This document shows, piece after piece, positions 1 to 7,905 of a DNA stretch of 64,000 bases. Under the pieces are notes generated by a model, which saw nothing but the letters and a program-made list of their open reading frames with translations, did not search any database and was not told the DNA's origin. The stretch is from Planctobacterium sp965279005 (GTDB taxonomy: Bacteria > Pseudomonadota > Gammaproteobacteria > Enterobacterales > Alteromonadaceae). The stretch covers positions 434,001-498,000 of the forward strand of contig CBDIHK010000029.1 in NCBI GenBank assembly GCA_965279005.1, given 5' to 3'. Numbering within the stretch: the first letter of the stretch is position 1; each line of letters starts with the position of its first letter. The position numbers and the translations under genes were made by a program.

Positions 1-379
1 TGTAGATAGGCAACCAATCGTTAAAGCCGTTTGGATCAAGCGGATGTAGCACGGTATGCCGATCCCGTAACTTGCTTACAAGTTGCATCATGGCCATTGT
101 GGTCGTCACCGGTTTTTCGTTATTAATGCTGTCCTTTATTGACCGCACCTCATGGTAAAACTGCTGTTGCGGATAATGATGGTAGGGATCCGGATGGTAT
201 TGTTCAATTTTAGCAACCAGCTCGTCGATGTCTTGCAACCATTGTTGTTTTGTCAGCTGCGCGGCTGACGATGGCAACGCAAGAAACAGCGCAATAAACA
301 GTGCACGAATGCGTAATTTGGGCAAACAAGTATCTGATGTTTCCAATGAATTTTTCCAGTTCCTGAACATAGCAATCAT
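1..379 (-). CDS. S41-type protease-like protein, N-terminal part (partial)
   Basis: This gene reads leftwards and runs off the left edge, so only about 126 residues are visible. The chosen start is ATG at 377-379; a second ATG at 368-370 is possible. Residues about 23-40 are hydrophobic and end in PSSAAQ, which looks like a signal peptide. The mature part begins with a helical segment containing YHPDPYHHYP and later LRDRHTVLHP. That order (HPDPY followed by a D-x-HT motif) is typical of the region ahead of the catalytic core in S41 tail-specific protease relatives. The catalytic Ser/Lys would lie outside the window, so activity cannot be judged. Another S41 protein lies at 61683-62723. Family assignment is inference from these short motifs. 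Confidence 0.6.
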   Translation of the reverse strand, partial: MIAMFRNWKNSLETSDTCLPKLRIRALFIALFLALPSSAAQLTKQQWLQDIDELVAKIEQYHPDPYHHYPQQQFYHEVRSIKDSINNEKPVTTTMAMMQLVSKLRDRHTVLHPLDPNGFNDWLPIY

Positions 380-467
380 TTTTCTGGTGATAGCTTATTT
401 ATAGTATGACGTGAGCAAAGTGCTAAAGGTTGAAACCAATACAAAGTAATTGGCCTAAACATCACAA

Positions 468-1172
468 CTAGTTTTTAGCTTTAGCGACTGGCCTGGAAAA
501 TATACTCTCATGCAAGGGTACGTTGAGTTCAAGGGATCTAATCGATGCCCGCCAGCTGCCATCATGGCTGGATACCCAAGCTGGATGTTTAATGCCATTT
601 TTTTCAACTGACCAAGGGCCAGATAGACTTCCCAGCGCATCATCCCAAGTGCCAAATGCATAAGGCTCCGCAGCATTGCTCAACCGAAACCACATAAGCC
701 GGGTATTACCCGTATACACCTCTAGGAAGTTGTCGCCGGTTGCCTTTAACGACAACCCAGGATCCCCTTTGGCGATACGATGAATCGTGCGGTATAAGTG
801 CGCTTGGTGCCATTTCATTTCACGCTGGAACACTTCAGGCGGCACCTCTTCCACTACTCCAGACCAACTTACACGCCAGCTGTTGTCAGCATCGATAACC
901 CGGATCAAATGCACATCTGTTGCGGTGGTTTCAATGCGAAACCGCGGCTCGGTAAAATCCATGGTTATGACGGCAAAGACTTCGTACGGCTCCTGGGTGC
1001 GGTACTGCATCGAACCATTGATTGTATTTTTTAAATTTGCCCATGCAGGTTTTCCTCCCAGCCGCTCCAGCATCCTATCAGCTAGCTCTCTTCCGGAGGG
1101 ATTGGCCAAACTGACGGCAGGCAAAAAAAGGAAAAGCCAAAGGTATTTAGGTAAGCGATTTCTACAAGACAT
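468..1172 (-). CDS. Secreted protein of unknown function
   Basis: I do not recognise the family. The protein has about 234 residues and starts with a clear signal peptide (positively charged RNRLPK, then LWLFLFLPAVSLA). The mature part alternates short beta-like stretches with aromatic residues (FAVITMDFTEPRF, SWRVSWSG, RLMWFRLS), similar in feel to LolA-like outer-membrane lipoprotein-sorting folds, but no diagnostic motif is visible. A TTG at 1185-1187 lies in frame five codons upstream; the ATG at 1170-1172 is preferred because it places the charged residues directly before the hydrophobic core. Neither start has a strong Shine-Dalgarno sequence. It probably acts in the periplasm. Confidence 0.6.
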   Translation of the reverse strand: MSCRNRLPKYLWLFLFLPAVSLANPSGRELADRMLERLGGKPAWANLKNTINGSMQYRTQEPYEVFAVITMDFTEPRFRIETTATDVHLIRVIDADNSWRVSWSGVVEEVPPEVFQREMKWHQAHLYRTIHRIAKGDPGLSLKATGDNFLEVYTGNTRLMWFRLSNAAEPYAFGTWDDALGSLSGPWSVEKNGIKHPAWVSSHDGSWRASIRSLELNVPLHESIFSRPVAKAKN

Positions 1173-1392
1173 GGTAAGGACTGCCAAAGCAACATAAACT
1201 TTACCGCAGCATATTGGCGTTCAGCCTTGGAATTTGCACAATTATGCGAAAATGGCTATCTATTGTTTATAAAGGGTGAAAAACATGATGGAAGTATCAG
1301 CCATAAATCAAAGCTTCATGGAAGGTACGAAAAAAGAGTCCGTATCTGGTATTTACTCGCGGCGAGCGGCTTTATCAACTCACTGTTCCGCG

Positions 1393-2700
1393 CTAGCGCT
1401 TCCAGCGTTCAGGATTTTTCAACAGCATATACTCATCCAAAGTTAAAGAACCAGTTAATGGGAGCCCCAGATCATTACGCCACTGCTCAAGAGCCATCCG
1501 AGTCACGGCAGACATCGTGCCAGAAACCTCGTCTCCGCTTAATCCAAGTATTTCTTGTATCTCAGCTATTTGTCTAGAATCCAAATAGTCTTCAAATGAA
1601 GCTGCGGCTGAACTGCCTCCCGACGTAGGCGGCGGATTAGGGTGACTTGCGGCTGCGGCTCCTGATACCGAGCCTTTAGGAGTACTATCACCTGGCCGAA
1701 TTGATGAACGAACCGAAATCATCAGTTTCAAAAAATTTAGCCAAAAGCTGGTACCTAATGACACAGCAATGCCAGTAAACAGGCAACCTAAAATCCAAAT
1801 CAATGTGGTACCGCTATCTTCAGGGTTTGAATCTACGTTTTTACCTTTTTCAACTTTTTGTGCAGACATTCTTTCCAGCATCTCAGCGACATTACCATTC
1901 AGCTCCCGCACGGCTACAGTATTGCCAAAATTGGCCAAGTCTTGATTAAATGTTTGAATACTCTTGGATAGCTGCCCCAAGTATTCTTTGGTTATCTCTG
2001 CCTGATCATTATCTATGTCAGAAAATTGGTTGGTTGCTTCAGCCACTAAGGCGCTGCGCAACGCCCCATCGTTTGCCAGCCTGTCAGCATATTCGATAGT
2101 GCTTACATCCATGCTCAAAGCTAATAAGGTGCCAATAATTAGCAAAGGCAACTGAGTCTTGCGTTTGAATGAACCCGATGCACGCTCCATCGCATCAGCA
2201 TACCAACTGGAGATGTTTTGTCGAAAATCGTTAATTGATTCACTTTTGTCGAGCAATGGCGCCAACACCGACTTAATAGTTTCCTCGGGGGGTATCTGTC
2301 GTATCAATTCCGCATAACCGGCCATTGACGGCTGATGGGGATACCTTTCTCGCAAAACCGTCAATAACACATCAGTAAATTCTTGCGGTTGAATGTAAGC
2401 AGGGCCAGACGCCGCAAGTTTGAATCTGGTTCCGCTCTCGATCCGGCGCGATTTTTTAGCAATTAGAGGATGGGCAAAGATCTCTTTGGTCAACTCCCCA
2501 ATACGCACTTGCCCATTGATCCTCTCATCTACCAGCTGTGCCACCGCTTTTTGCAAGAAGCGCGCTCGCTCGCGCGTCATGCTATAGACAGACTCCAATA
2601 AATAGCTGGCGATAACGCTTAAACTGAAAAAAATAAACGCCAACCCGACGACAACATCGATAACACCGATGCCAAATGCAATCTGTGTATCGCCGCTCAC
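1393..2700 (-). CDS. Membrane protein with C-terminal peptidoglycan-binding-like domain
   Basis: A 435-residue protein that starts at GTG 2698-2700, overlapping the stop codon of the upstream lipoprotein gene (GTGA) and preceded by GGAGG, so the two are translationally coupled. Residues 10-35 are a transmembrane helix followed by an Arg-rich helix (RERARFLQKAV). A segment WYADAMERASGSFKRK precedes a second membrane helix around residues 180-200, and a third lies around 297-320. This helix pattern (N-terminal TM, a M-x-R-x-S-G motif, two later TMs) recurs in uncharacterised bacterial membrane proteins. After a Ser/Pro/Ala-rich linker, the last 60 residues (LGLSGDEVSGTMSAVTRMAL, then LGLPLTGSLT) resemble a PG_binding_1 repeat. 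Role unknown; with its operon partners it suggests a cell-wall-linked system. Confidence 0.7.
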   Translation of the reverse strand: MSGDTQIAFGIGVIDVVVGLAFIFFSLSVIASYLLESVYSMTRERARFLQKAVAQLVDERINGQVRIGELTKEIFAHPLIAKKSRRIESGTRFKLAASGPAYIQPQEFTDVLLTVLRERYPHQPSMAGYAELIRQIPPEETIKSVLAPLLDKSESINDFRQNISSWYADAMERASGSFKRKTQLPLLIIGTLLALSMDVSTIEYADRLANDGALRSALVAEATNQFSDIDNDQAEITKEYLGQLSKSIQTFNQDLANFGNTVAVRELNGNVAEMLERMSAQKVEKGKNVDSNPEDSGTTLIWILGCLFTGIAVSLGTSFWLNFLKLMISVRSSIRPGDSTPKGSVSGAAAASHPNPPPTSGGSSAAASFEDYLDSRQIAEIQEILGLSGDEVSGTMSAVTRMALEQWRNDLGLPLTGSLTLDEYMLLKNPERWKR

Positions 2701-4685
2701 CCTGCACCTCCTGGCGCTTGCAAGGCAAATAATACAGGGGCAATTTCGATCAGATCATATAGGCTGCTTGTAGCAGTAATTTTTCCTTTCAGGCTTGTGA
2801 ATGGGGAATTTTCCAGAGTCTGGGTATCTTGATTTGTCCAAGGTGTATCTCCGTTAAAAAGAGGTTGGTTTAACTTATCATGCAGATAATATTTAAAACG
2901 TTTGAAATACAATTTTTGCAACATGATTCGAACATCCTTAGCCTGGCTTTCTAAAGTAATGGTTCCCTCTACCTCGTCATTTAAAAAGCCAACCTCGGCC
3001 TGCCCCACTTTATCCTGGGTTATTTGATTAAGCGCCTTATGTTGCTCCAGCATTCTGGCGTGAAGTAACAACAAACCGGTCTCAGTCAACGCCCCCGGGG
3101 AAGCCAAATAGGGTAAGTTAGAATTAATCTGGTTGGAGAGCTGAGCAAGCGCCGCATCCTCGCACTTGAGCTCAGGAAGCACTTCAGAAGGTTGCATCAA
3201 CAGCAGAAGTTTGCGGCTCCCTTTCAGTGTATTATCACCGCATGTACCATTCAGGTTCTTCGCTGTAGGAACGTCAAACAAATTGAACCGCTGTAGCGAC
3301 AGTTGAATATTACATACGTCGTTTTGTTTATTTTCAGGCTTTTCACAAAATTGCTTATTTTCGGCTGTGGTCTGAGCCGAGACTTGGCTAGGCTGCTCAA
3401 TCACTTTAACAGTTACATATTGTTTCTGCTCCTTGTCATCAGATACAGAAATGGAATAGTTACCTAGTTGTAGCTCTGAGCCGGTTGCCTTGACGGTCAC
3501 GCGGGCACCAAAGTGCTCAGATTGTTGCAGTGAAATCCCTGGAATTGCTTGATCTGCTTTAGCAGAATACATCTTGCTACCGCCTGCGATAGTAAAGGTT
3601 TCTACAAAATCCACTCCTTTGACAAATACAATCTCAGGCTTGGAAACACTCAATGGCCTTACTACATCAACACCGCATCCCTTTAGCTTTTCATCTGAGT
3701 AATTGTGCGTAACGCCTGAAATAACCGAATCTAATTGGAAAGCGGCATTGTTCAGTCCGGCCAACGCTATTTTTAGTTTAGTGAGTGTAGCCAAAACATC
3801 TGTTGGGTTAATTGCCCCCTGGACTTCTTGTTTGTCGCTCAAAAACCCCTCACCCGCATCTCCCACTGCATCGATCGCAGTAAATAGGGATTGCCCTGGA
3901 ATCTCGATAAATCCGCCGGCTTGTACCACTAAACCTTTGATCGCCTGACGTAAACTGTTTAGATCGCGTTGCCCCTCAATTAATCCCAGCAGTACCCTGT
4001 TATTGATATCATCAACTGTGATTTGCAGATTGGTTCCAGCTGATTGCACTTTCCTTTGCAAAATGTCGCCGTTTTTATATGTTTTTTGCGCGGCTGTAAT
4101 TTGCCCCTTGGCATCGGCTAAATTTTTTTCGATTAGCAAATTTAATGATGGATCCTGGTTGCTTTGTTGCAGCAAAATAACTGTCTCATATAATTCTTGT
4201 ACTTTGCCAAGCTCTGCCAGCAAACTATTTTTATTAGTGGAAATATCTACCACCTGTATGCCTTGTAAGGGAATCACCGCTTCCACCGCGCAAGTAAGTG
4301 CCCTCGCACCCAAGGCATAGAGTTTGGTTCGGTTGCCGTCAGAAAGCCATTGGGCAGCACTTAATCCAGTTACCCCAGCGATTGAGCCTATAGTTATCAA
4401 ATCGTCAGACCGATCAATAATGGCGTCAGCACCAATCGCACCAGCCAAAACCATGGCCGCTATTCCTAGTTCACTTAAATCTTTATTTTCTGCTTGGATC
4501 TTCTTAACGTAATCCATCCTCACCGCGCGGGCATAACCTACAGCTTGGGGCAAGGTTATAGAATCTTTCGGAAGCTCTGTGTAATCATCGTAGTATTTGG
4601 TAAGAGGTTCGTAAGGATCCACCATGGCGCAACTGGACAACCCCGCGCAAACCAAGCAAATGATTAACTTCTGGCACAGTTTCAT
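2697..4685 (-). CDS. Large outer-membrane-type lipoprotein, unknown function
   Basis: A 662-residue protein. The signal peptide ends in a lipobox (L-S-S-C, Cys at about residue 19), so the mature protein is lipid-anchored. The start ATG at 4683-4685 has an AAGGAG Shine-Dalgarno seven bases upstream. A short hydrophobic Ala/Gly-rich stretch (IAAMVLAGAIGADAI) lies near residue 75; long helical, coiled-coil-like regions follow; the middle (VSVSDDKEQKQYVTVKVIE) looks like an Ig-like beta domain. I recognise no catalytic motif. It lies between the metallopeptidase/P5-like gene (11 bases upstream) and the membrane gene (overlapping), so the three form one operon. The lipoprotein may act as the envelope scaffold or as an immunity-type partner; this is inference. 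Confidence 0.7.
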   Translation of the reverse strand: MKLCQKLIICLVCAGLSSCAMVDPYEPLTKYYDDYTELPKDSITLPQAVGYARAVRMDYVKKIQAENKDLSELGIAAMVLAGAIGADAIIDRSDDLITIGSIAGVTGLSAAQWLSDGNRTKLYALGARALTCAVEAVIPLQGIQVVDISTNKNSLLAELGKVQELYETVILLQQSNQDPSLNLLIEKNLADAKGQITAAQKTYKNGDILQRKVQSAGTNLQITVDDINNRVLLGLIEGQRDLNSLRQAIKGLVVQAGGFIEIPGQSLFTAIDAVGDAGEGFLSDKQEVQGAINPTDVLATLTKLKIALAGLNNAAFQLDSVISGVTHNYSDEKLKGCGVDVVRPLSVSKPEIVFVKGVDFVETFTIAGGSKMYSAKADQAIPGISLQQSEHFGARVTVKATGSELQLGNYSISVSDDKEQKQYVTVKVIEQPSQVSAQTTAENKQFCEKPENKQNDVCNIQLSLQRFNLFDVPTAKNLNGTCGDNTLKGSRKLLLLMQPSEVLPELKCEDAALAQLSNQINSNLPYLASPGALTETGLLLLHARMLEQHKALNQITQDKVGQAEVGFLNDEVEGTITLESQAKDVRIMLQKLYFKRFKYYLHDKLNQPLFNGDTPWTNQDTQTLENSPFTSLKGKITATSSLYDLIEIAPVLFALQAPGGAG

Positions 4686-4696
4686 TCTATAACTCC

Positions 4697-5629
4697 TTAT
4701 CCCATAGATAGTTCATAGGCTTTGTTTAGTACCTCATTCGGGTATACGTAATTATCATTCTCGAAAGCTACAAGTGCGGCAACCACAGACATTTGAGTGT
4801 CTTTATCTTGGATGTTGAGAAAATCTGACTTTTTCATTTTCAGCCATTTTGCACAGAAATTTGCGTATCCGTAGCTATGGTTTCCGTCAGATGCTGGCGC
4901 CCAACGATTGATAAAATCGAAAAGAGATCGACAACCACGTAACTGGTAAGTCCGCAATAAAATGAACATCGCCCGCAATCCCCATTCAGGAGCCACGAAC
5001 ACGCAAAAACGGCGCTCTTGCTTTTGCTCTTCACTCATTTGGCTTCTTTCGGCAAGACCTTTCCAACGCTCCCCGGTATTCACTATATTACCGGGGTTAT
5101 GGTTTCTAATGCCTCGATGTTTCGATGATGGTGCCTGCTCCGCGTCATTGAAAAAACTAGGGTCGCAATATTCAGTGACAGGGTTTTCCTCCCAATAACG
5201 CATCAAATTCTTGTCATAGGCAGCAATTTCAAAGTCCACACCTGCCTCAGGCCGCTTGTGTTTGCCATCTTTGTGATCTCCCCAATGCACAACTTCATGC
5301 AGAATGGTCGATTCCACAAACAGCTGTGCTTCAATACGGTCATGATCAGATTCAAACCGGCGTGCAATTTCTTCGTCAATGTAAATATGGCTTGGTCTGG
5401 TGGGATAAAAGCGTCCGTTAAAGCCTTTCCCCAATGACTCGACTAACAAAAGTGGACTATCTAATTCCCAACCTACAGCGACCAACGATTCAATGATTGA
5501 AAAATCACCAAACTTTCGAAACGCTGACCAAGTTTTTTCATTATTAGTAAGGCGGCCAGGTAAATCTTTACGCACGAAAAGTGCAAGTCTTGGAAAGGAA
5601 AAAATATCTTGAGTTAGCATCCGTGGCAT
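4697..5629 (-). CDS. Toxin-like zinc metallopeptidase fused to phage P5-like domain
   Basis: About 310 residues, starting at ATG 5627-5629 (preceded by GGGGCGAG; a TTG one codon upstream is less likely). The N-terminal half contains STILHEVVHWGDHKDG near residue 110: an HExxH zinc site followed by G-D-x-x-D-G, which matches the pattern I associate with the Tox-MPTase3 group of polymorphic-toxin metallopeptidases. The C-terminal half has RGIRNHNPGNIV, WKGL, FCVFVAPEWGLRAMFILL and INRWAPASDGNHSYGY. That series is characteristic of the structural protein P5-like domain of phages, often linked to muramidase-like functions. No signal peptide is visible. First gene of a three-gene operon. It could be a cell-wall-directed effector or a lysis/remodelling enzyme; assignment rests on motifs only. 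Confidence 0.7.
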   Translation of the reverse strand: MPRMLTQDIFSFPRLALFVRKDLPGRLTNNEKTWSAFRKFGDFSIIESLVAVGWELDSPLLLVESLGKGFNGRFYPTRPSHIYIDEEIARRFESDHDRIEAQLFVESTILHEVVHWGDHKDGKHKRPEAGVDFEIAAYDKNLMRYWEENPVTEYCDPSFFNDAEQAPSSKHRGIRNHNPGNIVNTGERWKGLAERSQMSEEQKQERRFCVFVAPEWGLRAMFILLRTYQLRGCRSLFDFINRWAPASDGNHSYGYANFCAKWLKMKKSDFLNIQDKDTQMSVVAALVAFENDNYVYPNEVLNKAYELSMG

Positions 5630-6040
5630 CAACTCGCCCCTTCGAAATAGCTGTAAGTATTAGTCAACCAGCCATTGCAAACTCCGAAAGGCTATGGGTA
5701 AGTAATATTCATAAAAAACAAATTTGTCAAGCCCGATAATTTAAAAGCAAGAAAAATATTACAGAAAAAATTAAAGCAGCAAAATTTACTACCATCGTTG
5801 AAAAAATATGGAAAATGACAATCATAAAGAAAGAAAATCTGTCTATTTAAATATTGAGCAAAAAATAAGGTACATATTTTCTGTAGATCGCAACTCAAAA
5901 AACACAAAATTAACAGGCAATGCTTTTTGATTTGTCTATTTATTCAATTGATAATTTGTGCCCCAAGGTGGGGACGTAGCACGGCAACGCTCCGCAGTTT
6001 TCCGCCAGTCAAACTGACCAGAACAAAAAATGTATGATTT
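5630..6040. other. AT-rich intergenic region, probable operon promoter
   Basis: About 400 bases without a convincing gene. The stretch 5690-5950 is markedly AT-rich with many A- and T-runs, and the operon at 1393-5629 must start here. A 71-codon open frame on the minus strand is extremely Phe/Cys-rich and lacks a ribosome binding site, so it is not called. I could not pick out one clear -35/-10 pair. The right end, near 5960-6030, is GC-richer and follows the stop of the hydrolase gene at 6041. Confidence 0.4.
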
Positions 6041-6745
6041 TCACATATTGCAGTAAAATCTTAGAATCCTCTTAGCCAGTATTTCAGGTTGCTCCAATGG
6101 CAGCATATGGCCACTTTGTCCAATGATTTCTAGCTGGCTGTTGGGGATCAATTCTGCCATATGCATTAAATCTTGCTGTGGCACCAATGAATCCTTTTCT
6201 GCGCCCACAATTAAGACATTGAATTGGCTATTGGCAAACTTGTGGGCAAGGGGCTCCCTGGCGCTGGTTTCCTGCAGTTGGTTTAACAGCACGGGTTTCC
6301 CAAGCTCCCTATCCATGGCTTGAATGGTGTCAACCAAGCTGTTATCTGAAAAGTGATCAGGATGGATAAAGCGACTAAGCCTTTGCTTGGATATGCCTTT
6401 GTATTCATGCTCTTGTAACCAGTTAGTGTACTGATTACGCATTGCCAGTTCTTGCCCTGCCAAACCCGCATCTGACGCACAGATTATGACTAGGCTGTTG
6501 ATCCGCCCGGGATATTGCAACGCGAATTCCATGCTCAGGTAACCACCCATAGAAAACCCCAGCAGGTTGGTTTTGCCGGTAATTTCACTGGCTAGTTTTT
6601 GCTTGATTGCCTCTTTGCCGAAACAACGCTCTATGGCAATGTGCTGTAACTCAAATTGATCACCCAGGTGGGGGGCCATGCGCGACCACAAGCGGCTGTC
6701 ACACATAGTTCCCGGAACCATTGAAATCGTGGTTTTTACAGTCAT
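6041..6745 (-). CDS. Alpha/beta-fold hydrolase
   Basis: About 234 residues from ATG 6743-6745. Upstream in-frame codons would overlap the MAPEG gene and add a non-homologous extension, so the longer frame is rejected. The N-terminus MVPGTMCDSRLW is the usual first strand and oxyanion region. The nucleophile elbow is GFSMGGY (Ser in G-x-S-x-G), the acid is in GAEKDSLVP, and the catalytic His is in GQSGHMLPLEQPE near the C-terminus; all three members of the triad are present. Such proteins act on esters, lactones or similar small molecules in the cytoplasm. It follows the MAPEG gene by 20 bases, so it is probably in the TetR-controlled unit. Confidence 0.8.
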   Translation of the reverse strand: MTVKTTISMVPGTMCDSRLWSRMAPHLGDQFELQHIAIERCFGKEAIKQKLASEITGKTNLLGFSMGGYLSMEFALQYPGRINSLVIICASDAGLAGQELAMRNQYTNWLQEHEYKGISKQRLSRFIHPDHFSDNSLVDTIQAMDRELGKPVLLNQLQETSAREPLAHKFANSQFNVLIVGAEKDSLVPQQDLMHMAELIPNSQLEIIGQSGHMLPLEQPEILAKRILRFYCNM

Positions 6746-6765
6746 GACACTGTTGCAATTAATAC

Positions 6766-7191
6766 TTATTGAACCGACATCAAGATAAGCCCCATTTGCC
6801 AAATCGTCAGGCCAATCAGTATTAACATGCCGACTAAAAAAGCTTTGAAGCGATAAGGTACGTAGTTGCGGGTGATATGGAAATAGGAGTGTAGGCAACG
6901 GCTAAGCACATACAAAAACATCAAGCCTAACACCCAGCTATTGGCCGTATTAGTAGCAAAATAAATAAAGCTCAAACCATAAAATAGCACCGGTGTTTCA
7001 AATTGGTTGGCAATGTTATTTGAGACCTTTACCACGTCATCTGGCCAGGCTTTCGGGTTTAGGGCGACCTTTTTAAAATCTACCTGTCCTTCCTGCATCG
7101 CCTTAGTTTTTTCAGTTTTTAACCGGATAAACAAGGAAAAAACCAAAAGCATGTGGGCTAGCACTGGGATAAAAATGAGTTTCTGCTCCAT
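6766..7191 (-). CDS. MAPEG family membrane protein
   Basis: About 141 residues with four predicted membrane helices. The motif NNIANQFETPVLFYGL and the later RCLHSYFHITRNYVPYRF are the signatures of the MAPEG (membrane-associated eicosanoid and glutathione metabolism) family. Bacterial members are glutathione-dependent or of unknown activity. The start is ATG 7189-7191 because AAGGAG sits five bases upstream; a GTG two codons earlier is weaker. It is transcribed away from the TetR gene at 7274, with two matching palindromes between them, so it is likely repressed by that regulator and co-transcribed with the downstream alpha/beta hydrolase. Confidence 0.85.
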   Translation of the reverse strand: MEQKLIFIPVLAHMLLVFSLFIRLKTEKTKAMQEGQVDFKKVALNPKAWPDDVVKVSNNIANQFETPVLFYGLSFIYFATNTANSWVLGLMFLYVLSRCLHSYFHITRNYVPYRFKAFLVGMLILIGLTIWQMGLILMSVQ

Positions 7192-7233
7192 TATCACTCC
7201 TTATGTTTTTGCACGAAGGCGAACTTTGCTATA

Positions 7234-7272
7234 TTGACAGTGTCAATTTAACATCAATATGGACAATGTCAA
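7234..7272. promoter_or_regulatory. Paired TetR-type operator between divergent genes
   Basis: TTGACAGTGTCAA at 7234-7246 is a perfect 6-1-6 inverted repeat. A near copy, TGGACAATGTCAA, lies at 7260-7272, with centres 26 bases apart. They sit between the MAPEG gene (left) and the tetR-like gene (right); the second overlaps the first codons of the regulator frame if its upstream ATG is used. The first copy also contains a -35-like TTGACA for rightward transcription. Autoregulation and repression of the MAPEG operon are the natural reading. Confidence 0.7.
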
Positions 7273-7273
7273 C

Positions 7274-7843
7274 ATGGCAAAAACACGTGACTACCACCAC
7301 GGCAACTTACAGCAAGAACTGCTCAGGGCGGCGTTAGCTTTGCTAGATGAAGCTGGCTCGGAGGCCATTGGAATACGCCAAGTTGCCAAAGCTGTGGGAG
7401 TCGCCCATTCAGCGCCCGCTAACCACTTTAAAAACAAACAGGCATTGCTCAATGCCTTGCGTGAAAGCCTCGTTACCCAATTTATCGAAACCGTTACATC
7501 ACAACTTTTAGAGCCCGATCAGCAAGACCCAATCCAACATCTGGCCAATGTGGTATTGGACTATGGCTTACAATATCCCCATCGCTACCGGCTATTGTGG
7601 CAATCCCAATACCCTTTGCACCAGGCAATGGATGAGATCTACCAAACCCTAACCAACCTGTTACAGCCATATGCCAAACAAAAGCAGGTAGATGTTGAGT
7701 CCCAAGCCATTGCAGTATGGTCCCTAATCCATGGCTATGTCACACTGAGGCTGCAAGGGCATTTATCGCCTGGCCAGGATCAAGTGACAGGTATGCCAAG
7801 GCAAGGTGCCATAATAAATGTACTATTGGATGGTATAAAATAG
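7274..7843 (+). CDS. TetR/AcrR family transcriptional regulator
   Basis: About 189 residues. The N-terminus MAKTRDYHHGNLQQELLRAA matches the usual start of TetR relatives of this group, so ATG 7274 is preferred over ATG 7259. Residues about 30-60 form the DNA-binding helix-turn-helix (IGIRQVAKAVGVAHSAPANH, then FKNKQALL). The C-terminal ligand domain resembles the WHG/TetR_C_13 type, with a central W-S-L-I-H-G. It is divergent from a MAPEG and hydrolase pair, with two palindromic operators between, so it probably represses them and itself in response to a small hydrophobic or electrophilic compound. Ligand unknown. Confidence 0.88.
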   Translation: MAKTRDYHHGNLQQELLRAALALLDEAGSEAIGIRQVAKAVGVAHSAPANHFKNKQALLNALRESLVTQFIETVTSQLLEPDQQDPIQHLANVVLDYGLQYPHRYRLLWQSQYPLHQAMDEIYQTLTNLLQPYAKQKQVDVESQAIAVWSLIHGYVTLRLQGHLSPGQDQVTGMPRQGAIINVLLDGIK

Positions 7844-7905
7844 GGACACTAAAGTAAGTTGGTACTTGTTAACTTCTGTATTATCGAATCAAGGAATACA
7901 CTAAA

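Noticed and set aside
1227..1577. 116-codon open frame on the plus strand
   Set aside because: Most of it lies antisense to the end of the well-supported membrane protein gene; composition is not protein-like.
5692..5907. 71-codon open frame on the minus strand in the AT-rich gap
   Set aside because: Extreme Phe/Cys composition, no ribosome binding site, no resemblance to a protein; fits promoter DNA.
6746..6898. N-terminal extension of the alpha/beta hydrolase
   Set aside because: It overlaps the MAPEG gene and adds residues unrelated to the family; the internal ATG at 6743-6745 fits the fold.
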